NCBI RefSeq assembly: GCF_018603905.1
Contig: NZ_JAHFZZ010000015.1
Span: forward strand, 186,001 to 250,000
Direction: 5' to 3'
Origin: Nonomuraea sp. NEAU-A123
GTDB taxonomy: Bacteria > Actinomycetota > Actinomycetes > Streptosporangiales > Streptosporangiaceae
Length of the DNA stretch: 64,000 bases
Shown here: positions 13,729 through 22,930 of the stretch, in pieces
Position numbering within the stretch: position 1 is the stretch's first letter
How the letters are laid out: every line of letters starts with the position of its first letter
The notes under the pieces: generated by a model
What the model was told of the DNA's origin: nothing
The model's database searches: none
What the model saw: only the letters and a program-made list of their open reading frames with translations
Program-made: the position numbers and the translations under genes

Positions 13729-16485
13729 ATGGTGAAGAGGTTGTTACGTTCCCTCCCCCTGATGGCGCTCCTCAGCGCGTTGCTGTCCGGGACGCCCGCG
13801 CTGGCCTCGCCGGCCGACGCCGCGTTCGACCAGTCCGCGGGAGCGCTGGACGTGGACTACGCGGGCTACCTGTCCAAGCACGACATCGTCTACAACAGGC
13901 CCAACACCAACCCGTTGTACGGCATGACCGTGGGCAACGGCCGTGCCGGAGCGATGGTCTGGAGTCAGAACGGGCTGACGATGCAGACCTCGGGGGTGGA
14001 CCTGTCCCAGCAGTCGGCGTTCGCGGCGGGGCTGGTCAACCTGGCCACCAGCCCGGGCATGGACACCGGATACACGACCTTTCAGCAGCGGCTGTCTCTG
14101 TACGACGGCACCCTCACCACCAAGTACGACGCCAACCGCACCGTCACCGTCATGGGGTCGCCGAACTCCGAGGTGATGGGCATCCACGTGGACGACAGCC
14201 GCAGCGGTGTCTCCAACGTGGCCCTGACCCTGAGCATGTGGGACACGGCGAACCTCCAGAACAGCGGCGACGTGCCCGACCTGAACACCTGGAAGACCGT
14301 CTCGACCTTCGCCGACGCGAGCGCCGCCGGCCTGAGCCGGGGGCAGAGCGACGCCAACGGGTTCGGCTACACGCTGGCCGCCACGGTCGAGGGCGCGAGC
14401 TACTCCACTCAGGTCGTCGACTCCCGCACGGTACGGCTCACCATCACGCCCGCCTCCAGTTACACCATCTGGTTCACCACGGCCAGCCGGGTCAACGCCC
14501 CCAACCGCGACTCGGTGGCGCAGGCCCACAACCAGCTCGCCGCCGTGAAGTCCACCGGGTACGCGACCACGTTCACCGGCTACCGCAACTGGTGGCACTC
14601 CTTCTGGGCCAAGTCGTTCGTCCAGTACGCGGGTCTGTCCGGCGACGCGGACTACCTGGAGAACGTCTACTACCTGTCCACCTACATGATCGCCGCGGGC
14701 GGCTACGGCAACTACCCGTCCCACTTCATCAACGGCGTCTTCAGAGCGACCCAGGACAACACGAAGTGGAGCAACGCCTACTGGTACTGGAACCAGCGTG
14801 ACGTCTACCTGTCCTTCCTCGCCTCCAACCATCCCGACCTCATCGACCGGCACAACAACCTGTACGCCAGGAACTACAACGCCCTGAAGTCCTACACCCA
14901 GACCCGGTACAACGTCGACGGCCTGTGGGTGCCGGAGACCATGGGCTGGGACGGCAACGCGCGCGGCACGGTCAACAGCGACTACACCAAGAACATCCTG
15001 TCGACCGGCTACGAGGCCGCCTACAGCATGTACCTGCGCTACCGGTACACCGACGACGCGACCTACCTGCGCGACGTGGCCTACCCGTTCATGCGGGAGA
15101 CGGCGAAGTTCTACTCGGCCATGCTCTCCCACGACGCGGCCACGAACACGTACTACATGGCCAACTCCAACTCGCACGAGACGTACTGGAACGTCCGCGA
15201 CGCGATCACCGACCTGGCCGCCGTGCGCAGCATCTTCCCCCTGACGATCGAGGTCAGCCGGCAACTCGGGGTGGACACGGGGCTACGGTCCACGTGGCAG
15301 AACGTACTCGACCACCTGACGCCCTACGTGGTCTCCAACGGCGCCTACCAGCCGCACCAGCCGCCGATCTCACAGACCAGGAACAACGAGAACGTCTCCG
15401 CCGAGCTGATCTGGCCCTACGACGTGACCGGGATCGGCTCCCCCGACTACCAGACCGCCCTCAGCACCTGGAACCAACGGCCCTTCCCCTACGGCAACGT
15501 GTGGTCCAACGACGCCGTGCAGGCCGCCCGGCTGGGCCTCGGCGACCAGGCGTACAACGGCATGAAGACCATGCTGCAGAAGTACCAGAACTACCCGAAC
15601 GGCATGACGAACAACACCAACGGCGTCTTCGAGTACCTCGGCGTGCACCTCACGGCGCTCAACGAGTCGCTCATGCAGAGCTACAACGGCAAGATCCGGG
15701 TCTTCCCCGCCGTGCCGGCCGACTCCTCCTTCGCCGGCAAGTTCACCCTGCTGGCCAAGGACGGCTTCCTGGTCAGCTCCGAACGGGAGGCCGGCGAGGT
15801 CAAGTACGTCGGGCTGAAGAGCGTGTACGGCAAGCAGGCCACCGTGATCAACCCATGGGGCACCCAGCAGGTCCGCGTCCGCCGTACCTCCGACAACGCG
15901 ATCATCACGACGAGCTCGAACGCGGAGATCGGCTTCGCCGCCACCGCCGGGTCCGTCTACGTGGTGGAGCGCACCACCAAGCCGCTCAGCTCCTACACCA
16001 CCACCCGGCTCACCGGCTCCGCCAACCAGGGCGTGAAGTCCCTGAGCGGCACCGCCTCCACCCTGGGCCTCCCGGCCGGGTCAGCGCCGTCCGGCACGAT
16101 CAGCCTGCGCTCACGCGCCAACAACCTGTACGTGACCGCGGAGAACGCCGGCGCCCAACCCCTGATCGCCAACCGCACGGCCATCGGCGGCTGGGAACAG
16201 TTCGACCGCGTGGACCTCGGCAACGGCAACATCGCCCTCAAGGCCAGGGCCAACGGCAAATACGTCACCGCCGAAAGCGCCGGAGCGCAACCGCTCATCG
16301 CCAACCGCGACGCCATCGGCCCCTGGGAGACCTTCCAGCAGGTCAACAACCCCGACGGCACCGTCAGCCTCAAAGCCCAGGCCAACGGCAAATACGTCTG
16401 CGCCGACAACGCGGGCGCCGCACCACTCATCGCCAACCGCGACGCCATCGGACCCTGGGAATCGTTCGACCTCATCACCAACTGA
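13729..16485 (+). CDS. Secreted GH95-like glycoside hydrolase with C-terminal beta-trefoil domain
   Basis: A 918-residue secreted protein. Signal peptide residues 1-27 (MVKRLLRSLPLMALLSAL..., ending ALA). Residues about 60-740 resemble the GH95 family (alpha-L-fucosidase/galactosidase): an N-terminal beta domain with PLYGMTVGNGRAGAMVW, an (alpha/alpha)6 barrel (YLENVYYLSTYMIAAGG, WNQRDVYLSF, WVPETMGWDG) and a C-terminal sheet with KIRVFPAVP and DGFLVSSER. Residues about 790-918 form three repeats of the SLRSRANNLYVTAE / ANGKYV type, a fascin-like beta-trefoil probably binding carbohydrate. The start at 13729 has AAAGG 6 bases upstream; the earlier ATG at 13681 is not preceded by one. A strong hairpin separates it from the next gene. 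Confidence 0.85.
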   Translation: MVKRLLRSLPLMALLSALLSGTPALASPADAAFDQSAGALDVDYAGYLSKHDIVYNRPNTNPLYGMTVGNGRAGAMVWSQNGLTMQTSGVDLSQQSAFAAGLVNLATSPGMDTGYTTFQQRLSLYDGTLTTKYDANRTVTVMGSPNSEVMGIHVDDSRSGVSNVALTLSMWDTANLQNSGDVPDLNTWKTVSTFADASAAGLSRGQSDANGFGYTLAATVEGASYSTQVVDSRTVRLTITPASSYTIWFTTASRVNAPNRDSVAQAHNQLAAVKSTGYATTFTGYRNWWHSFWAKSFVQYAGLSGDADYLENVYYLSTYMIAAGGYGNYPSHFINGVFRATQDNTKWSNAYWYWNQRDVYLSFLASNHPDLIDRHNNLYARNYNALKSYTQTRYNVDGLWVPETMGWDGNARGTVNSDYTKNILSTGYEAAYSMYLRYRYTDDATYLRDVAYPFMRETAKFYSAMLSHDAATNTYYMANSNSHETYWNVRDAITDLAAVRSIFPLTIEVSRQLGVDTGLRSTWQNVLDHLTPYVVSNGAYQPHQPPISQTRNNENVSAELIWPYDVTGIGSPDYQTALSTWNQRPFPYGNVWSNDAVQAARLGLGDQAYNGMKTMLQKYQNYPNGMTNNTNGVFEYLGVHLTALNESLMQSYNGKIRVFPAVPADSSFAGKFTLLAKDGFLVSSEREAGEVKYVGLKSVYGKQATVINPWGTQQVRVRRTSDNAIITTSSNAEIGFAATAGSVYVVERTTKPLSSYTTTRLTGSANQGVKSLSGTASTLGLPAGSAPSGTISLRSRANNLYVTAENAGAQPLIANRTAIGGWEQFDRVDLGNGNIALKARANGKYVTAESAGAQPLIANRDAIGPWETFQQVNNPDGTVSLKAQANGKYVCADNAGAAPLIANRDAIGPWESFDLITN

Positions 16486-16486
16486 C

Positions 16487-16527
16487 GCTGTGGGCCGCCT
16501 CCGGCCGCTGCCGAGGCGGCCCACAGC
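16487..16527 (+). terminator. Strong hairpin between the two glycosidase genes
   Basis: A perfect 15-bp stem, GCTGTGGGCCGCCTC (16487-16501) with GAGGCGGCCCACAGC (16513-16527), and an 11-base loop directly after the GH95 stop codon. There is no T tract, as is common in high-GC actinobacteria. It may terminate partially or stabilise the upstream mRNA end. Confidence 0.7.
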
Positions 16528-16550
16528 GCAAATCGATTTGGGAGCATCGC

Positions 16551-18185
16551 ATGCACCTTTCACGCCGCACCTTCATCACCTCCGCGGTCGCCGGATCCGC
16601 GCTGGCCGCCATCGGGGCCAAGCCCGCCGCTGCGGCCAGCCCGCCCGGCGACGTGGTCGGCAAGATCACGGTGGGCTATCAGGGCTGGTTCGCCTGCATC
16701 GGCGACGGCGCCCCCATCAACGCCTGGTGGCACTGGAGCCAGAACAACTCCCAGCCGCCCTCGCCGACCAACACCACCATCGTGGCCTGGCCCGACATGC
16801 GGGAGTACACCCGCACCTACAGGACCGCCTACGGCAACCTCGGCAACGGGCAGTTCGCGACCCTGTTCTCCTCCTATGACCAGCAGACCGTCGACACGCA
16901 CTTCCGCTGGATGCGGGAGAACAACATCGACACCGCCGCGCTCCAGCGCTTCAACCCGAACGGCGGGGAAGGCGCGACCCGCGACGCGATGGCGACCAAG
17001 GTCCGCAGCGCCGCCGAGGCCAACGGCCGCAAGTTCTACATCATGTACGACGTGTCCGGCTGGACGAACTTCCAGCCCGAGATCAAGACCGACTGGACCG
17101 CCAAGATGTCCGCCCTGACCGCATCCCCGATGTACGCCAAGCAGAACGGCAAGCCCGTCGTGTGCGTCTGGGGATTCGGCTTCACCGAGGACAAGCATCC
17201 ATCCGACGCGGCGGCCTGCCTCGACGTGGTCAACTGGTTCAAGGCCCAGGGCTGCTACGTGATAGGCGGCGTGCCCACCTACTGGCGCCAGGGCATCAAC
17301 GACTGCCGGCCGGGCTTCATCAACGTCTTCAACGCCCTGAACATGCTCTCGCCCTGGATGGTCGGCAGGATCGGCAAGATCGCCGACACGGACTCGTTCT
17401 ACACCAACCTCAACACCCCCGACCAGGCGTACTGCAACTCCCACGGCATCGACTACCAGCCCTGTGTGCTGCCGGGCGACGTCAAGGGACGACAGCGAGC
17501 GCACGGCGACTTCATGTGGCGGCAGTTCTACAACATGGTCCGCGTGGGCGCCCAGGGCATTTACATCTCGATGTTCGACGAGTTCAACGAGGGCAACCAG
17601 ATCGCCAAGACCGCGGAGAACGCCTCGATGATCCCGGCCGGCTCCGGCCTGCTCGGCCTGGACGAGGACGGCACGGTCTGCTCGTCGGACTACTACCTGC
17701 GGCTCACCGGCGACGGCGGCCGGATGCTCAAGGGCCAGATCGCGCTCACCTCCGTACGCCCGACCCAGCCCGTTGTCGGCACCCCTCCCTCCACCGCGAT
17801 CAGCCTGCGCTCGCGCGCGAACAACATGTACGTGACCGCGGAGAACGCCGGCGCCCAGCCCTTGATCGCCAACCGCACGACGATCGGCGGCTGGGAACAG
17901 TTCGACCGCACCGACCTCGGCAACGGCAACATCGCCCTCAAGGCCAGGGACAACGGCAAATACGTGTGCGCCGACAACGCCGGAGCCTCACCACTCATCG
18001 CCAACCGAGACGCCATCGGAGGCTGGGAGACCTTCCAGCTCATCAGCAACTCCGACGGCACCATCAGCCTCAAAGCCCAGGCCAACGGCAAGTACGTCTG
18101 CGCCGACAACGCAGGTGCCGCGGCGCTCATCGCCAACCGCGACGCCATCGCCCCCTGGGAATCGTTCGACCTGATCACCAACTGA
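16551..18185 (+). CDS. Tat-exported GH99/GH71-like hydrolase with C-terminal beta-trefoil domain
   Basis: A 544-residue protein. Tat-type signal SRRTFITSAVAGSALAAIG (residues 4-22). Residues about 37-400 show GH99-like features: GKITVGYQGWFACIGDG at the first strand, YDVSGWTNF, and ISMFDEFNEGNQIAK, where Glu344 and Glu347 fit the EFNEG motif of this family. Related proteins are often labelled xylosidase/arabinosidase; the true substrate is uncertain. Residues 417-544 are a three-repeat fascin-like trefoil almost identical at DNA level to that of the upstream gene. GGGAG precedes the ATG. Part of a secreted polysaccharide-degrading group. Confidence 0.82.
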   Translation: MHLSRRTFITSAVAGSALAAIGAKPAAAASPPGDVVGKITVGYQGWFACIGDGAPINAWWHWSQNNSQPPSPTNTTIVAWPDMREYTRTYRTAYGNLGNGQFATLFSSYDQQTVDTHFRWMRENNIDTAALQRFNPNGGEGATRDAMATKVRSAAEANGRKFYIMYDVSGWTNFQPEIKTDWTAKMSALTASPMYAKQNGKPVVCVWGFGFTEDKHPSDAAACLDVVNWFKAQGCYVIGGVPTYWRQGINDCRPGFINVFNALNMLSPWMVGRIGKIADTDSFYTNLNTPDQAYCNSHGIDYQPCVLPGDVKGRQRAHGDFMWRQFYNMVRVGAQGIYISMFDEFNEGNQIAKTAENASMIPAGSGLLGLDEDGTVCSSDYYLRLTGDGGRMLKGQIALTSVRPTQPVVGTPPSTAISLRSRANNMYVTAENAGAQPLIANRTTIGGWEQFDRTDLGNGNIALKARDNGKYVCADNAGASPLIANRDAIGGWETFQLISNSDGTISLKAQANGKYVCADNAGAAALIANRDAIAPWESFDLITN

Positions 18186-18635
18186 TGGCGTGGTCGAGCA
18201 GGCGTGCGCCGTGCCACAGGTCGGTCGCCACCACTGTGCCGTCACCGAATCCGACGACACCTTTCGTCGGCTTGAAGCGCTCCCAGCCTGAGCCCGAGTT
18301 GAACGTGCCGTGACGAGTTGGACCGTACGATCGCCCTCGCCACCCAGGGTCGGCGCCAGGGCAGCCCCTGCCCCCGTGCGCGGACGGCGATTGACCGGGT
18401 CGGCGGGGCGATTCGACAAGCGCGTAACGCGAACGTCGCAGGCGGGCCCACCCGGTTTTGGTCCACAACGGTGTCGCCTGCCGTTTTTTACCCTGCGATC
18501 TACCTGCACGATCGTCGGCTAATTTTACCGGGTTATTGACGAAATATTAATGGCTGGGCACAGTCGCCACGAGCTGCGCGCCAGACCGCTCAACAGCAGC
18601 GAGCGCGGCAGGCACTGACGTGGAGGACGTAACTG
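18186..18635. other. Intergenic region upstream of the GH43-like gene
   Basis: No intact gene. At 18184-18310 the minus strand encodes FNSGSGWERFKP and FGDGTVVATDLWHG, which looks like a gene fragment without a start or a family I can name. The right part is AT-rich and carries the promoter of the next gene. Confidence 0.4.
18536..18564 (+). promoter_or_regulatory. Probable sigma-70-type promoter
   Basis: TTGACG (18536-18541), a 17-base spacer and CACAGT (18559-18564) lie 71 bases before the GH43-like start codon, within an AT-rich stretch. The -35 is near consensus and the -10 is moderate. Confidence 0.45.
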
Positions 18636-19991
18636 ATGGCTGATTCCAACAACGGGTTGAATGTCGATCGACGGTCCCTGCTGGCGGGCGCCGCCGGCCT
18701 TCTGGGAGCGGCGGCACTGCCCGCGTCCGCCGCGCAGGCGACGCCGAAGGAACCCGCGTCGATGAACGCTGCTATGAAGCGATACCCCACGAACTGGCCT
18801 GAGCTCCAGCCCTACGGCCTCGCCGACACCCGGCTCGACCTGTGGCCGCGCGAGGACAACTCCTACATCCTCCCGCTGGAGCTCCGCCCCCGTGACAAGG
18901 AGCTCGGGCGGGTCTGGATGCGGGACACCTACGTCAACTGCTTCGTCGTCAAGGGCCGTCCGATCTACGTCGCCACCGGCACCACCCGGGCGCCCGGGCT
19001 CGAAGCGGCCGCCCCATGGAACGACGGCCTGTTCATGTGGGTGTCCCCGTCCCTGCGGGGGCCGTGGAGGCTGGTCGACACCACCGGCATCCGGCCCGGC
19101 GCCGAGAAGGGCAAGGTCTGGTCACCCGAGTTCGTCGACGAGAACCGGCCCGGCCGCATGGTCGTCGCTCCGTGGCAGGAGTACTGGCAAGACGACCAGT
19201 TCGGCAAGCGCGGCAATGTCTGGGCCCCGGAGGTGCACTACTTCCGCGGCAAGTGGTACATCGTCGCGTGCATGGGCGACCACTCCCAGAAAGTCGGCTC
19301 GTTCATGCTCGTGAGCGAGGGCGGGCCTGAAGGCCCGTACCGGCTCGTCCAGGGCAACCACGAGAAGCCCTTCGGCGACTCTTTCATCGGAGGACCCGAC
19401 TTCATCCTGCCCGGTGCCTACCACCACATCGACGGCAGCCTCTACACCGAGGGCGACGACGCCTGGCTGGTGCTGCACAACCACCTGTATGCCAAGTTCC
19501 GGGACGACATGGAAGACATCGTCCCGACGACCGACCTCCCGCAGTTCCAGCAGACGCCCTACTCGCCCGAGCCGTATCTCGAAGGCGCGTACGTGTTCAA
19601 GTACGGCGGCAAGTACTACCTCCTCCAGGCCGCCTGGAACCGATCCTCGACCAATGCCGACGGCAGCACCCGGTACGCCTACGACCCGCCCGGCGCCGGT
19701 CGCGCGCAGTACCACTACGACGCGGTCGTCGCCGTCGCGGACAACTTCGAGGGACCGTATTCCAGGCGGTGGACCGCGGGTGTCGGCGCCGGCCACAACA
19801 ATTTCTTCGTGGATGGTAGCGGCCACCTGTGGGCGACGTTCTTCCGCAACCCCAGATTCGGCTACTGGTCCGACCCGTCGCGCATCGGCGACACGGCCGT
19901 GCCCGGGATCGTGCGGGTGGAATGGACGGGGCCGAATGGCAACCGTCTGTACGTCCAGCGCCGGAACCATGCGCACACGATCAACGACTGA
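18636..19991 (+). CDS. Tat-exported GH43-like five-bladed propeller hydrolase
   Basis: A 451-residue protein starting at an ATG preceded by GGAGG. The signal VDRRSLLAGAAGLLGAAAL (residues 10-28) has the twin arginine. The mature protein shows the blade pattern of glycoside hydrolase families 43/62 and relatives: MWVSPSLRGPWRLVD, NVWAPEVHYFRGKWYIV, IDGSLYTEGDDAWLVLHN, YLEGAYVFKYGGKYYLL and GHNNFFVDGSGHLWATF. The APEVH, DGSLY and EGAYVF segments correspond to the acid/base-containing strands. Activity is probably on plant or microbial arabinan, xylan or a related glycan. It completes a cluster of three secreted glycosidases, but each seems separately promoted. Confidence 0.82.
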   Translation: MADSNNGLNVDRRSLLAGAAGLLGAAALPASAAQATPKEPASMNAAMKRYPTNWPELQPYGLADTRLDLWPREDNSYILPLELRPRDKELGRVWMRDTYVNCFVVKGRPIYVATGTTRAPGLEAAAPWNDGLFMWVSPSLRGPWRLVDTTGIRPGAEKGKVWSPEFVDENRPGRMVVAPWQEYWQDDQFGKRGNVWAPEVHYFRGKWYIVACMGDHSQKVGSFMLVSEGGPEGPYRLVQGNHEKPFGDSFIGGPDFILPGAYHHIDGSLYTEGDDAWLVLHNHLYAKFRDDMEDIVPTTDLPQFQQTPYSPEPYLEGAYVFKYGGKYYLLQAAWNRSSTNADGSTRYAYDPPGAGRAQYHYDAVVAVADNFEGPYSRRWTAGVGAGHNNFFVDGSGHLWATFFRNPRFGYWSDPSRIGDTAVPGIVRVEWTGPNGNRLYVQRRNHAHTIND

Positions 19992-20131
19992 CAGAGACGA
20001 CCGCGACGGGGACCGCTCCCCGATCTCCTGCATGTCGGCGTGTACCCAGGCCGCGAAGCCTGCCGCCTCGCTCAGACCAGCCCTGGCTCAAGATCGACAC
20101 CGGACATGCCGGGCGACAAAGGGCCAGGTCC

Positions 20132-21064
20132 TTAGGATTGGAGGTCGTTGGAGAGGTTGATCCGGATTTCCGTGTTGCGGTATCCGGCGCGCAGGAACGC
20201 GGCCGCCATCGGCGCGTTGCCCACGTCGGTGGTGGCGGTGACGCGCGACTCTCCGTTGGCCGCGTGCATGCGGGTGATCTCGGCGAGCACCTCGTCCACG
20301 TATCCGCGCCCCCGAAACTCCGGAACCACCCCGAGATACCCCACGTTCACGCTGTACGGGGTCGCCGAGGGGATCGCCATACCCGCCACCTCGCCCTCGT
20401 GCGTATAGGCGATCCGCCACCACTCCCGCTTACCCGGCGCTCCGAGATAGAAGTCCATCTCTTCGCGCGCGGTCGCGTCCACGCCCTTGGCCGCCACGCT
20501 CGTTCGGGTCTGGAAGTCCAGGCTGCCCTCAGCGATTCTCGCGAACACCGCGAGGAACTCCTCATCGGACGCTTCGACGAACCGCAGCGCCCCGGCCACC
20601 GGGGGCACCCCGTCGCCCGGCGCCCACTCGAACTGCAGCCGCTCCACCTCCCGGGTGAGGCCGGCCGCGTGTGCTGCCGCTCGCCGCCATTCCACGGCCG
20701 CCGAAGTGGCCGGGTCGTCACGCCAGCCGCCGGCCGCCCTGATCGCGTACTGCACCGGCCGCGGGAACACTGCCAGCGCGGCCCTGATCAGTTCGGCGGC
20801 GACGGCGATGCGCTCACCCACCGCGGGATCCACGTCGAGGCAGTCGAGCGCGACCGGGTACGCGCCATCCCTCGGCCCCCACCACAGCGCCCGTCCCACG
20901 ACCCGGTCGCCGACCTCGGCGATCCACGTCCACTCCGGCCGGTACATGTTCTCGGCCAGTTCTGTGAGGTAACGGTCGGCGGGGATCCAGCCGACGGGCT
21001 CGGTCACGACCCACGCGGTCACACGGTCGAGCTCTGCAGGGACGATCGCACGGTAGGAAATCAC
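20132..21064 (-). CDS. GNAT-family N-acetyltransferase
   Basis: A 310-residue protein with a C-terminal GNAT domain: motif A reads LGVVPEFRGRGYVDEVL (the Q/RxxGxG/A acetyl-CoA loop), followed by VTATTDVGNAPMAAAFLRAGYR, the usual motif B. The N-terminal half is a degenerate second GNAT-like domain (WTWIAEVGDRVVGRALWW). Tandem GNAT proteins of this size are frequent in actinobacteria. Substrate unknown. GTG start at 21064 preceded by AGG. Confidence 0.9.
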   Translation of the reverse strand: MISYRAIVPAELDRVTAWVVTEPVGWIPADRYLTELAENMYRPEWTWIAEVGDRVVGRALWWGPRDGAYPVALDCLDVDPAVGERIAVAAELIRAALAVFPRPVQYAIRAAGGWRDDPATSAAVEWRRAAAHAAGLTREVERLQFEWAPGDGVPPVAGALRFVEASDEEFLAVFARIAEGSLDFQTRTSVAAKGVDATAREEMDFYLGAPGKREWWRIAYTHEGEVAGMAIPSATPYSVNVGYLGVVPEFRGRGYVDEVLAEITRMHAANGESRVTATTDVGNAPMAAAFLRAGYRNTEIRINLSNDLQS

Positions 21065-21320
21065 CTAAGGAGGTTAGCGAACCTTTCGTCCCACCAGTGG
21101 GCCAAATGTCCGATGCCAGCAGAGCCGACGCCACACCTTCCCTGCGGCCGAGATCGTCGAACTCGTACAGGGGCAAGCGACGCGAGGACCTCGCAGAAGA
21201 CCCTCACTGGCCCGCCAGGCGGCGCACGATCCTAGCCGTAGTGGACCGGGCCATGGACCCGGCAACGAGATCGGATCCGAGGCTTAGGACGTATGGACCA
21301 TCTGCCCGCGCGCCTGCTGG

Positions 21321-21764
21321 CTAGGGGTTGAGTGCGGCGCGCAGCCGCTCCGCGTAGGCGCGGCGGCGGTCGGCGGGGAGCCAGTCGGGCTGCGGGGGCG
21401 TGCCGTAGAGGTCGTCGCCGGGGTAGCGGGGGAAGAGGTGCTGGTGGAAGTGCCAGACATCTTGGTTCCCGGCGGGCTCGTTGTGCTGGCGGGTGGAGAC
21501 GCCCGCGCAGTCGTAGGCGGTGCGCATGGCGCGGGCGAGTATGCGGGTGGCGTCGAAGATCGCGTGGCCGTCGGCGGTGGGGAGGTCGTAGAGGTTCTCG
21601 TGATGGGCGACGGGGATGATCAGCAGATGTCCCGCGTTCCGCGGCCACCAGCGGGGGCAGATCATCGCGAAGACGCGCTCGTCGCGGTAGACCACGTCGG
21701 CTTCCCGGTCCGGGGTGAGGTGGCAGAACGGGCAGTGGTAGTCGGCGGGTTCGTGGTTGTGCAC
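21321..21764 (-). CDS. HIT-family hydrolase
   Basis: A 147-residue protein. The histidine triad VWHFHQHLFPRYP gives His-x-His-x-His, the nucleophile region of nucleoside-phosphate hydrolases. CPFC near the N-terminus with downstream His may bind zinc, as in many HIT proteins. The open frame continues upstream into msrA-end copy R6, but GTG 21764 has GGGAGG 6 bases before it and gives a normal HIT length, so it is chosen. It hydrolyses or transfers nucleotide monophosphates; the substrate is not deducible. Confidence 0.9.
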   Translation of the reverse strand: MHNHEPADYHCPFCHLTPDREADVVYRDERVFAMICPRWWPRNAGHLLIIPVAHHENLYDLPTADGHAIFDATRILARAMRTAYDCAGVSTRQHNEPAGNQDVWHFHQHLFPRYPGDDLYGTPPQPDWLPADRRRAYAERLRAALNP

Positions 21765-21923
21765 CGGGCGCCTCCCTGGTTGGTTGTCGGCGTCCGTGGA
21801 GTCTAGTTTCGGCGAGGCTCGCTGCGGTTGGCGCCCTGAAGGGGTCCGGGGGACTTCGCGGGTGGCCGGCCACGAACCGCAGCCGACAGGATCTCGACCT
21901 CGCCAAAGGCTCCGCTCACTCGC

Positions 21924-21977
21924 CGTCCCACCGATCCCGCAGTACCCGTTCGGCACCATGAACAAATACTGCCGGTG
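21924..21977 (-). repeat. msrA 3'-end repeat copy R6 (proximal half) with linked gene fragment
   Basis: The minus strand encodes HRQYLFMVPNGYCGIGGT, the proximal half of the MsrA tail in frame. Directly after it, on the minus strand, comes VSGAFGEVE, the same junction and N-terminus found at copy R10 and the gene 26924-27244. The fragment then diverges and ends about 21801. So R6 plus its flank is a truncated duplicate of the R10 cassette boundary. Confidence 0.85.
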
Positions 21978-22010
21978 GTCGTGCTTCACTTCAGGCAAGA
22001 GACATGCGAC

Positions 22011-22250
22011 CTATTGAGGCTCGGACCGGTAATCAAGAGCAGCAACATCCGCATGCTGCCTGCGCAGATACCGCCGGCCCAGGACCCCGTACCAGATCAT
22101 GACGGGCATGTGGAGCGCATACCCGGGCTGTTCCAGTGCCCCCGTAGGTCCGTCGGTCCAGGTCGTCCACGGAAGCACGACCGCGGCCAGGCCCATAAGT
22201 GCGGCGATCATGCCGGTGACACGAAGCCCGGCGGGCATCGGGATACCCAC
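22011..22250 (-). CDS. Small membrane protein with a toxin-derived tail (79 aa)
   Basis: Two hydrophobic segments (VTGMIAALMGLAAVVLPW and HMPVMIWYGVLG) make this a likely two-helix membrane protein. Its last residues, DVAALDYRSEPQ, match the ends of the ParE-like toxin (DVAALD...EYRSRPH) with ten residues missing, so the C-terminus was captured from a decayed toxin copy. It lies between msrA-end copies R6 and R7. The helices have no recognised homologue; the frame may be real or chance. Confidence 0.5.
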   Translation of the reverse strand: MGIPMPAGLRVTGMIAALMGLAAVVLPWTTWTDGPTGALEQPGYALHMPVMIWYGVLGRRYLRRQHADVAALDYRSEPQ

Positions 22251-22282
22251 TGCACTGGCGGCGGTGGCAGCGACCCACAGTT

Positions 22283-22375
22283 CGCCTCACCGGACGTCAG
22301 CCCGACCGGGCAGGAGACCCCAGTCCCGCCGATCCCGCAGTATCCGTTCGGGTTCTTGAACAAGTACTGCTGGTG
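22283..22375 (-). repeat. msrA 3'-end repeat copy R7 (full, stop lost)
   Basis: The minus strand encodes PNGYCGIGGTGVSCPVG within HQQYLFKN...LTSGEA, 31 residues matching the MsrA tail with both cysteines. The stop codon has changed to Asn. It borders the ParE/Phd cassette on the left. Confidence 0.9.
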
Positions 22376-22408
22376 GTAGCGCTTCGCTTCAAGCGATAGA
22401 TGTGCGAC

Positions 22409-22927
22409 CTAATGAGGCCTAGACCGGTACTCCGCCCACAGGTCGACAGCCTCTTGAAGATCAAGAGCAGCAACGTCCTCGCGGGCCATCCCGGCCGTGT
22501 AAATCAACCGGTCCGCCAGCCAATCCGGCACCGGTTCTCTAGGGGGTGCTTCCTCAATCCGAAGATGATCGGCTAGCGTGCCGAGACGCTCGATCACCTG
22601 GCCGAGCTGGACAAGCTCAGGACGGGCAGCACCCGCCTCGCGAACCCTCGCTGTCGCCTCCGCGTACACTTCCGCGTCGGCACGCTCACCGACAGCCCAC
22701 ACCTCGCAGATCTCCACCGACTTGTCCTCGGTGATCCGGTAGACGACACGCCAGGTGTTACGGCCGACCACCAGCTTCCGAAAACCGGTCAGTTCCCCAC
22801 CGAGCGGGTAACCGGCCTCAGGATTATCCAGCAGGAGAAGGATCTTCTTGAGTACCTTGGGCACCGCATCTGGGCCAATGCGTCGGAGGTCGTCGACCGC
22901 CGGCGCCGTAAAGACGACGTCGGACAC
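22409..22927 (-). CDS. ParE/RelE-superfamily toxin with C-terminal extension
   Basis: A 172-residue protein. Residues 1-90 are a RelE/ParE fold: VVFTAPAVDDLRRIG, helix with KVLKKILLLLDNPEAG, then GFRKLVVGRNTWRVVYRI and ICEVWAVGERADAEVY, the usual C-terminal strand. Members of this family inhibit growth by cleaving mRNA or poisoning gyrase. The remaining 80 residues are an unusual acidic helical extension. GTG start, 3 bases after the antitoxin stop, so the pair is one operon. A deleted copy of this gene lies at 2916-3158. Confidence 0.88.
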   Translation of the reverse strand: MSDVVFTAPAVDDLRRIGPDAVPKVLKKILLLLDNPEAGYPLGGELTGFRKLVVGRNTWRVVYRITEDKSVEICEVWAVGERADAEVYAEATARVREAGAARPELVQLGQVIERLGTLADHLRIEEAPPREPVPDWLADRLIYTAGMAREDVAALDLQEAVDLWAEYRSRPH

Positions 22928-22930
22928 GAC

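Noticed and set aside
14925..16550. Plus-strand open frame continuous with the GH99-like gene but starting inside the GH95 gene
   Set aside because: The part before 16551 is the out-of-frame reading of the GH95 gene; a Tat signal peptide and ribosome site fix the real start at 16551.
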